Made by a program: the position numbers and the translations under genes. A stretch of 34,925 nucleotides of DNA from an uncultured Prevotellaceae bacterium (lineage in GTDB: Bacteria > Bacteroidota > Bacteroidia > Bacteroidales > Bacteroidaceae): NCBI GenBank assembly GCA_937891085.1, contig CALAEY010000019.1, forward strand, positions 1 through 34,925, in the 5' to 3' direction. Within the stretch, counting starts at the first letter, position 1. Every line of letters begins with the position of its first letter. Below are positions 1 through 6,337 of the stretch, one piece after another. The notes under the pieces are model-generated. The model saw only the letters and a program-made list of their open reading frames with translations, did not search any database and was not told the origin of the DNA.

Positions 1-30
1 TTCGGTCGGATTTGCAATCCGACCGCTCCG
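1..30. repeat. Short hairpin repeat, partly repeated at 257-272
   Basis: A 9-bp stem (GGTCGGATT / AATCCGACC) closes a 3-nt loop. The first 16 bases recur in the same orientation at 257-272, just after the 65-bp repeat block, so both copies look like edges of one intergenic repeat cluster. No function can be assigned. Confidence 0.5.
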
Positions 31-103
31 AATATAAGCATTTTCAATGCGCCCCGCTCCTTGTCTCTCAGTGAAATCCGTGTTTATATTCCAGCAACGA
101 AAG

Positions 104-251
104 ATTAAGCAACGGATAAACACGGATTACACGGATGCCTTGCAGTGTGGGAATCCGTGAAAATCCGCATTAAGCAACGGATAAACACGGATTACACGGA
201 TGCCCTGCGGTATGGGAATCCGTGAAAATCCGTGTTTATCCGTTGCTTAAT
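104..251. repeat. 65-bp direct repeat with a 25-bp inverted arm
   Basis: Two near-identical 65-bp units start at 104 and 169, each opening with ATTAAGCAACGG. The first 25 bases of the second unit (169-193) are perfectly inverted at 227-251, so this half can fold into a long hairpin. An additional degenerate piece lies at 71-87. The block is non-coding and resembles dispersed intergenic palindromic repeats of Bacteroidales. There are only two units and no spacers, so it is not a CRISPR. Confidence 0.8.
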
Positions 252-442
252 CTCCGTTCGGTCGGATTTGCATGTAACCACTGTTGGCCTTTCAGGCCGT
301 TTGTCAGCAGAATGCGGATAATCATAATCATGAATAATTCAGGTTAGACCAAAATATTCCAAAGAGGAGCTATCCACACAAATCTTTTAGTAGCCTTATC
401 TTTACCAAGCAGGACTGAGTAGAGTTACAGGCGATTTTGCAA

Positions 443-627
443 TCATAGATTGCTCAAGGCCTTCCTGCCCTTATTCGTCAAATAGTATGACTGCATTGGA
501 TGGCATGGGTCTCAGGGTAAAGCATGGCAATATTGCCAATTTTCTCCCACTTTTCTGCCAGTTTCTTCGCAAAAACGGTTAAAAGTTCACCTCTTTTTAT
601 AAATTTTTGGACTTGGATGAAGGTGGT
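443..627 (-). pseudogene. Decayed 3' end of an unidentified gene
   Basis: On the minus strand an open frame running down from 627 reads like real protein, including KKLAEKWEKIGNIAMLYP followed by ETHAIQ. It stops near 489. A second frame, shifted by one, continues the plausible sequence (SYYLTNKGRKALSNL) to a stop at 443-445. No start codon is found in the first frame. A frameshift around 490-500 plus loss of the 5' end is the simplest reading. I do not recognise the family. It could be a transposase tail or another accessory gene. Confidence 0.4.
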
Positions 628-903
628 TTAAGAAATATTTTGTAATTTTGCAGCCGACCAAGCCAGTCGCATGTGACAGGGCGGGTCAAATATCTTATCG
701 GAACACCGGAGGCCGACGATGCCGTTTGTAGGGCAGGCCGAAGGGGAAAGGACGTTTTCGGACGTTACCTATCTGTGCAAGTCAAACTTCGCAACTTTGA
801 ATCCAAGTACAGCGGTAATGCAACGGAGCGTTTACGTGGGCGGATTATATCCCCGCTATTGCTATATATAATATAATGTATAGCTGATAGTCGTAAAATA
901 TAA

Positions 904-1010
904 TCGCTTGGCGTGGGCTGGCTTGCGTTGCTTATCCTTACTTGGGGGCAATGCGAAGGCCTGACTGCAGGGATAGGCGCGGAGGAACAAAACTCCCACG
1001 TCTTTTTTTT
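904..1010 (+). ncRNA. Candidate structured small RNA with intrinsic terminator
   Basis: An 8-bp closing helix (910-917 with 995-1002, one G-U pair) encloses a 9-bp helix (923-931 with 948-956) and a short 4-bp helix (959-962 with 975-978), giving a three-way junction. A run of eight T follows immediately at 1003-1010, as at an intrinsic terminator. The RNA could start further upstream: a TAnnTTTG-like box lies at 643-650 but has no good upstream element. It does not match tmRNA, SRP RNA or RNase P RNA as I know them. It could instead be a leader of the gene at 1089 that ends by attenuation. Confidence 0.4.
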
Positions 1011-1088
1011 GTTTCCCGTACTCTCATAACTAATCATACCAGTGCCGAATTGGGGAGTCTATAGGCAGGCAAAGATACAGAGCCGACC

Positions 1089-3158
1089 ATGACAAAGCTA
1101 CTGACCAAGTGCTGCACCGCCGCACTGCTGCTGGCGGCAGTGCCAGCCTGTCCGCAGGCAGGGAAAATCGAGGTGAAGAAGAACCTCAACTACCGCCAGA
1201 AGGTAACACCGGTGAAAGCAGACCACTACCTCTACTCCACTTTCTGTGCATCGGGCAAGAACGTCTACAACCTGAAAGGCTTCCAGGTCTGCGGTGCTTC
1301 GGGCCGTGTGCTGGACCTGAGGCTCAGTCCCGCAGGGTCTGCCTTCGCCGTGCTGACCCAGAGCGGCAAGCAGACAAAAGTGGCCATTTACGATGCCAAC
1401 ACTGCCGACAAGCGCATACACGACTTCTCCGAGACTACGGCCACGGCCATAGCCTACAGTGCCGACAGCCGCCGTCTCTTCATAGCCGGTGCCGACGGCA
1501 GCCTACAGGCTTACGACACCAAGACTTTTGAGGCTGTGAGCCACTATCAGCCAGGCCTCATCGCCACCTGTGTCGCCGCCGACAGCCGCGGACGCTTTCT
1601 GGCGGCGGCCGGCAGGCTGTCGGTGGCCGTCATGGCAGCTGAGACGGGCGCCGTAAGGACGCGGCTCGACATGGCTGCGGATGTCAATGCCGTCCGTTTC
1701 TCCGACGACGGCAGCATGATGGGCGTACTGACAGCCGACGGGCAGCTGACGCTCTACGACTCGCGCAGCCTTACCGTCAGTCACACTTTCAGCACACTCG
1801 GAGCAGCAGTAGACTTCGACTTCCACCCCGAGGGCAAATATGTGGCCGTGGCCACGGCTGCCAACGCCATCACCTTCATCAATATCATGGATGCAGCCGA
1901 AACCATCCCGATGAGCGAGCCGGCAGGAGGCATCTCATACCTGCGCTTTGTCAGGGACGGCAAGGGGCAGGTCTACCTGACCAACACTGCCACCGATGCG
2001 CTGAAGTACAGGCAGGTGACGGGATTGTCGCCCAACTATATGCGGATGATGCGGCAGGAGCTGCTGTCCAGGATGGAGGAATGGGCCAAGATGCGCGACG
2101 ACGAGACAGAGGACGAGTACCGCCAGCGTGTCAACGAGGACACACGGGCTCGGCAGGCCCGCCTCTTCGAGCAGGAGATAGCCACGCAGCTGGCGGGCGA
2201 CATGGCGATGAACGCCAGCGTCTCGCTTGGCGGCTACAACCCGGCGACGGGCATGATGGCCGTGGAGTTCGACAACATGCCGCCCATAGCCCTCAAGGTG
2301 CCCCAGGAGGACGCACAGGACTTCATGTCGGGGGCTGACCTGGAGTTTCGCGACGCTGTCTACGGCCTGACGGAGAACGACGGCTTCGAGCTCATCTTTG
2401 CCAACGTCTACAACAGGACTACAGGCAAGACCTACCAGTTCAACAACCTGGACCGTAAGCGGAACTTCCTGAACATCGACGACGACTTCGTACCCATAGA
2501 ACTGGTGCAGAAGTCGGGCATGGAGGAGATGAGGCTGAACGAGCTGCGGCAGAAGGTAGTGGGGCAGGCACAACGGGACAAGCTCATCTCCGAACACACG
2601 CACATAGCAGTGAACACCCAGGGGGAGGCCGACACCGACCCCGCCGGCCGCAAGGTCACCAACTACAAGGTGGGCTTCACCTACACCGTCGACGACAAGT
2701 ATTCGGCCCACGAGGACTTTCCAGCAGGCAGGTACAAGGTCAGGGAGTCGCACGCGGCCGAGTCGATGCTGAAGATTGTGACGCAGGCCTTTGAGAACGA
2801 CTTCGCCAAATATATCAAGGCGGGAAAAAGGGTGGTGGTGCGCATCACCGGCTCGGCCGACGCGCTGCCCATCACCGGCACCATAGCCTACGACGGGACC
2901 TTTGGCGACATAGTAGATGAGCCTTACCACCTCAACGGCGACCTCAGCACCGTCACCGTGAAGAAGGCCACCGGCATCAAGTCGAACGAGCAGCTGGCCT
3001 ACATGAGAGCCATGGCGGTGAAGGACTACATCGGCCGCAGCATGACAGCCCTGAACCAGATGAACACTGACTATGACGTCTACGTGGAAGTGAACAGCAA
3101 GGCCGGAGGAGCCTACCGCCGCATCAACGTGGAATTTGTGTTCGTGGACACCTTCTGA
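1089..3158 (+). CDS. Exported WD40-repeat protein with OmpA-like C-terminus
   Basis: The protein has 689 residues. The N-terminus is a signal peptide, and VPAC at 18-21 resembles a lipobox, so it may be a lipoprotein. Residues about 30-330 form WD40-type beta-propeller blades (for example SPAGSAFAVLTQSG, AIYDANT). A charged helical segment follows (about 330-370), then an uncharacterised region to about 560. The last 130 residues (VVRITGSADALP ... AYMRAMAVKDYI ... RRINVEF) resemble an OmpA-like peptidoglycan-binding fold; this is inferred from pattern only. It is the first gene of a co-directional set, with the TPR-caspase gene starting 64 nt downstream. The propeller is probably a protein-interaction platform in the periplasm or outer membrane. 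Base composition is clearly richer in G+C than the rnf region. Confidence 0.7.
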   Translation: MTKLLTKCCTAALLLAAVPACPQAGKIEVKKNLNYRQKVTPVKADHYLYSTFCASGKNVYNLKGFQVCGASGRVLDLRLSPAGSAFAVLTQSGKQTKVAIYDANTADKRIHDFSETTATAIAYSADSRRLFIAGADGSLQAYDTKTFEAVSHYQPGLIATCVAADSRGRFLAAAGRLSVAVMAAETGAVRTRLDMAADVNAVRFSDDGSMMGVLTADGQLTLYDSRSLTVSHTFSTLGAAVDFDFHPEGKYVAVATAANAITFINIMDAAETIPMSEPAGGISYLRFVRDGKGQVYLTNTATDALKYRQVTGLSPNYMRMMRQELLSRMEEWAKMRDDETEDEYRQRVNEDTRARQARLFEQEIATQLAGDMAMNASVSLGGYNPATGMMAVEFDNMPPIALKVPQEDAQDFMSGADLEFRDAVYGLTENDGFELIFANVYNRTTGKTYQFNNLDRKRNFLNIDDDFVPIELVQKSGMEEMRLNELRQKVVGQAQRDKLISEHTHIAVNTQGEADTDPAGRKVTNYKVGFTYTVDDKYSAHEDFPAGRYKVRESHAAESMLKIVTQAFENDFAKYIKAGKRVVVRITGSADALPITGTIAYDGTFGDIVDEPYHLNGDLSTVTVKKATGIKSNEQLAYMRAMAVKDYIGRSMTALNQMNTDYDVYVEVNSKAGGAYRRINVEFVFVDTF

Positions 3159-3222
3159 CCGGCCGGCATCCGGCATGACACCTATACCCAGCAACCATCG
3201 GAACAATAACACCATTACATCC

Positions 3223-5223
3223 ATGAGAACCATAAAGAACATCTTTGTGCTGCTGGCCCTCACGGCAAGCGCCGGCCTGCCGGCACAGACCATCAAGACG
3301 GCCACGGAGTACCATGAGGCGTTCGTCAGGCAGCTGGCACAGAGCGGGCAGAGCATGACGGCATACAATACCCTCTACCAGAGCTATCAGGAGTATGCCG
3401 CCGTGCTGGCAGCCACCTCGCCGGGCGCGACCGACCACACGCAGGCCAAGGCGGGTCTCAAGAGCGTGTTCCCCTATTTGGGAGAAGCCGTCTACTACTA
3501 CTATCAGAAACAGGACAAGCAACGCACACTGATGTTTGCCGAGGCATACGTCGACATCACCCTGCTCGACGAGATGAGGGGCGAGACGCTGCCCGTAGAC
3601 CAGCAGTACGGCACCTTCGCCTGGATGCCCGCCACCAAGTACTACAACGGGAAACAGTATGACAAGGCCGTGCGCTACCTGCAGGCCTATATCAACTCGG
3701 GCAATGCCGAGCGCAGGGCCAACGCCTACTACTACATGGCCAGGAGCTATGTACACATCCAGGACAACGTAAGGGCACGGCAGGTGCTGCAGCAGGGGTT
3801 GAGCCTATACCCCGACGACCTGGCGATGCTGGAGATGGCCATCAACCAGCTGGCAGAGGCGAAGGACGACGACGCCACACTGCAGCGCTACATTGATGCC
3901 GCCATCAGGCAGAAACCGCAGGACGCGGGACTGCTCAACTTCCAGGGGCAGCTGTACGAGCGGGCCCAGCAATGGGAGAAGGCCATTACCGTGTACAACC
4001 GTCTGCGGCAGATGCAGCCGCAGAACCTGACGGTGGTGCGGCATCAAGCGGTGGACAACTACAACGCCGGTGTCAGCTATGCATGGAAAGCCGACGAAGC
4101 AGAGAAGAAGAACGTGAAGAAACAGTACCAGCAGCAGGCCAGCTCTTTCTTCACCGCCTCGACAAAGCTGCTCAACGACGTGCTGGCCAGCGAGCCGCTC
4201 GCCATCGACTACGCCACGGCGCTGGCCAGGGCATACGCTTATACGGGCAACGTGAGCGGACTGGAGGACATCAACAAGCGCATAGCCGGACTGGGACGCA
4301 AGCCCGTGTCGCAGAACAGCGAGCTGCAACTGATGGCCTACGACACACAGATAGCCACACCGGCCACACCAGCCACCGACCCGCAGCCATACGCCCAGAC
4401 GGCACCGCAGCCCGCAGCGCGGCGCTCCGTGAGGACCCTTTCGACCGTGGACAAGGACATACCCGTCAACAAGACAAGCAATGAGAACACCTTCGTCACC
4501 ATCATCGCCAACGAGCGATACGCCAAGGTGGCAGCCGTGCCATACGCCGAGCACGACGGCGAGGTTTTTGCCGAATACTGCAACAAGACGCTGGGCATAC
4601 CCAAGGAGAACATACGCAAGCACTTCAGCGTGGGACTGGCCGACATGATAGGGGCCATCGACGACATCAAGGGCATAGCAAGGGCCAAGCAGGGACGGTG
4701 CAACGTCATCTTCTACTATGCCGGACACGGCGTACCCGACGACGACGGCAAAGAGGCATACTTACTGCCCACCGACGCCGACGGGCGACGTATGCGACTA
4801 TGCTACCGGCTCAACGAGCTCTACCAGGATCTGGCCTCCCTTGGGGCCGACAACACCACCGTGTTCCTCGACGCCTGCTTCAGCGGGGCCACACGCGAGA
4901 AGGACAAGATGCTGAAGCAGGAGCGTGGCGTAGCCATCAAGGTCAAGGAAAAGGATGTGCCGGGACGGATGGTGGTGTTCAGTGCGGCATCGGGCAGCCA
5001 GACGGCTGCCGCCTACGACGACGAACACCACGGTATGTTCACCTACTACCTGCTGGAGAAGCTGAAGGAAACCAAGGGTAACGTAGACCTGGGCACACTT
5101 GGCGAATATGTCACGAGCAAGGTGGCCCTGCAGTCGCGCTTGAAGAACAACAAAGACCAGACACCCACCGTGATGCCCGGCGCCGGGATGGACGGCAACT
5201 GGAAGAAGCTCAGGTTGAGATGA
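3223..5223 (+). CDS. Exported TPR-repeat caspase-family (C14) peptidase
   Basis: The protein has 666 residues from the ATG at 3223. That start gives a clean signal peptide (MRTIKNIFVLLALTASAG, then LPAQ); the longer frame from 3136 overlaps the upstream gene and is rejected. Residues about 110-370 are TPR-like helices. The C-terminal domain from about 425 is caspase-like (peptidase C14): FYYAGHG gives catalytic His502 and FLDACFSG gives catalytic Cys552, so the dyad is intact. Caspase-family proteases cleave after Arg/Lys or Asp depending on subgroup; the specificity is not visible here. A signal peptide implies action outside the cytoplasm, unlike most bacterial defence caspases. The WD40 partner upstream and the gene at 5277 suggest a common envelope-located module. 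Confidence 0.8.
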   Translation: MRTIKNIFVLLALTASAGLPAQTIKTATEYHEAFVRQLAQSGQSMTAYNTLYQSYQEYAAVLAATSPGATDHTQAKAGLKSVFPYLGEAVYYYYQKQDKQRTLMFAEAYVDITLLDEMRGETLPVDQQYGTFAWMPATKYYNGKQYDKAVRYLQAYINSGNAERRANAYYYMARSYVHIQDNVRARQVLQQGLSLYPDDLAMLEMAINQLAEAKDDDATLQRYIDAAIRQKPQDAGLLNFQGQLYERAQQWEKAITVYNRLRQMQPQNLTVVRHQAVDNYNAGVSYAWKADEAEKKNVKKQYQQQASSFFTASTKLLNDVLASEPLAIDYATALARAYAYTGNVSGLEDINKRIAGLGRKPVSQNSELQLMAYDTQIATPATPATDPQPYAQTAPQPAARRSVRTLSTVDKDIPVNKTSNENTFVTIIANERYAKVAAVPYAEHDGEVFAEYCNKTLGIPKENIRKHFSVGLADMIGAIDDIKGIARAKQGRCNVIFYYAGHGVPDDDGKEAYLLPTDADGRRMRLCYRLNELYQDLASLGADNTTVFLDACFSGATREKDKMLKQERGVAIKVKEKDVPGRMVVFSAASGSQTAAAYDDEHHGMFTYYLLEKLKETKGNVDLGTLGEYVTSKVALQSRLKNNKDQTPTVMPGAGMDGNWKKLRLR

Positions 5224-5276
5224 ACAGCTGTCAACAGACATAGACAACCCATTTATTAACAAACAAATAAGCAACA

Positions 5277-6005
5277 ATGAAAAGAACATTTATCCTGACG
5301 ATGCTCGGCGCACTCTGCGCCATGAGCATGATGGCACAGACAACGAAAGTTGTAAAGGGTGCCGTAATCGACAAGAACGGCAACCCTCTGCCCGGAGCAG
5401 TGGTTGAAGCTACCGGCGGTGCGGAGACCACCACCGTAGATGCCGACGGCTCGTTCGAGATGGAAGTGCCGCTGTGGCTCAAGTCCATCACCGCCAAGTA
5501 TGCCGGCATGGCAGACAAGAAACAGAAACTGCGCAATGGCAGCAACGACAATCTGGTTTTGAAGATGACCTCTGCATACCCAAGCGGATGGTTTGTCAGT
5601 TTAGTGGGAGGTTTCAACTCTAACATTCATTATTATGATGAACGGGCATATGGTCGTCTGGGCGTAATGGGTGGCCGCCTCGGCAATTGGGGCTTCTACG
5701 GAAAAATCACGCCTACTTTGGCACACGGTGCCGACGGTATCCCGGCCGTTACCGTTGGTGGCATCAAGCATCTGACAAAAGGAACTTACTTGTTCTTAGG
5801 CGCAGGGATTGCACCTAAACCAGAACATTATAATGACTATGGTTATGATGATTATGATGGGTATGATTCTGCTATCCTTTTTGACCTTGGTGTCATCGTA
5901 ACGATAAAGAGCCGTTTCACCATCACCTATGGCTGTACTTTCGGAATCGATTTTGATGGTATTCCTGAGCCGGGATCGCTGATAGGCTTTGGCTACCTGT
6001 TCTGA
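5277..6005 (+). CDS. Exported protein with CarboxypepD_reg domain and beta-rich C-terminus
   Basis: The protein has 242 residues with a signal peptide ending near AMSMMAQ. Residues about 26-95 (VVKGAVIDKNGNPLPGAVVE) are a carboxypeptidase-regulatory-like beta-sandwich, the domain found at the N-terminus of SusC-type receptors. The remainder has alternating hydrophobic and aromatic residues and ends in GFGYLF, a C-terminal Phe typical of outer-membrane beta strands. This suggests a small barrel or barrel-associated protein. It lies 53 nt after the caspase gene in the same orientation. The first 300 bases are GC-rich like the upstream genes, while the rest is more AT-rich. The role is unknown. 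Confidence 0.65.
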   Translation: MKRTFILTMLGALCAMSMMAQTTKVVKGAVIDKNGNPLPGAVVEATGGAETTTVDADGSFEMEVPLWLKSITAKYAGMADKKQKLRNGSNDNLVLKMTSAYPSGWFVSLVGGFNSNIHYYDERAYGRLGVMGGRLGNWGFYGKITPTLAHGADGIPAVTVGGIKHLTKGTYLFLGAGIAPKPEHYNDYGYDDYDGYDSAILFDLGVIVTIKSRFTITYGCTFGIDFDGIPEPGSLIGFGYLF

Positions 6006-6092
6006 TGCATATATGCAAAGTAATGATAAAAACAAGGTAGGTTCTATCAATTCGCTTTGTCAGATTTCTGAGCTATTTTTGTTTTCGGTTTC

Positions 6093-6124
6093 GTGAAACA
6101 TGGGGACGGGTCCCCATGTCTCAC
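6093..6124. repeat. 32-bp palindromic repeat
   Basis: Arms of 15 nt (6093-6107 and 6110-6124, one mismatch) flank a 2-nt centre. The core CATGGGGAC is shared with the palindrome inside mfd at 6494-6546, so the same repeat type occurs both between and inside genes. Confidence 0.75.
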
Positions 6125-6238
6125 TTTGAAATAACGATGGATGCCATTGGGTACCAAGACGAGAAGTTCTATAGGGTAAAAGTGAACTGGGCGCAGAAAA
6201 GGATTAGGAACGTTCCAGAGACGGAGAGGTGGAAATGA
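6116..6238 (+). other. Possible 40-residue ORF or gene remnant
   Basis: An ATG inside the right arm of the palindrome opens a 40-codon frame ending at a TGA (6236-6238). The segment MDAIGYQDEKFYRVKVNW reads like genuine protein with balanced codon use, but it matches no family I know. It may be the 3' remnant of a gene disrupted by the palindromic repeat. The rest of 6006-6337 holds only the palindrome and the mfd promoter. Confidence 0.25.
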
Positions 6239-6284
6239 AATGCGTTTATTTTCAGGTCAAAATGCGTTAATCTTCCATAATCTC

Positions 6285-6315
6285 TTTGTTATCTCGCCGA
6301 TTCTTCGTAACTTTG
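6285..6315 (+). promoter_or_regulatory. mfd promoter (Bacteroidetes sigma-ABfr type)
   Basis: TTTG (6285-6288), a 19-nt spacer, and TAACTTTG (6308-6315) match the Bacteroidetes consensus TTTG-N19-TAnnTTTG exactly. The predicted transcript start is near 6321, about 17 nt before the TTG start of mfd. Confidence 0.8.
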
Positions 6316-6337
6316 CTGCTCTAACAAGAATGGCATT

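Noticed and set aside
104..233. CRISPR-like array
   Set aside because: Only two units with no unique spacers, and strong internal palindromy; no cas genes in the window.
673..876. 67-residue GTG-start ORF
   Set aside because: No family resemblance, unusual codon use, and it overlaps the structured non-coding stretch.
651..1010. RNase P RNA or tmRNA, suggested by CCAGTCGC near 664-671 and the length to the U-tract
   Set aside because: The universal RNase P segments (AGGAAAGTCC, ACAGAA) are missing, and the 3' end does not pair with the 5' end. No tmRNA tag or tRNA-like ends are present.
1935..3368. 477-residue minus-strand ORF opposite the WD40 gene
   Set aside because: It is a shadow of the GC-biased coding strand: long reverse frame, Val/His/Leu-rich, no domains, and it crosses two real genes.
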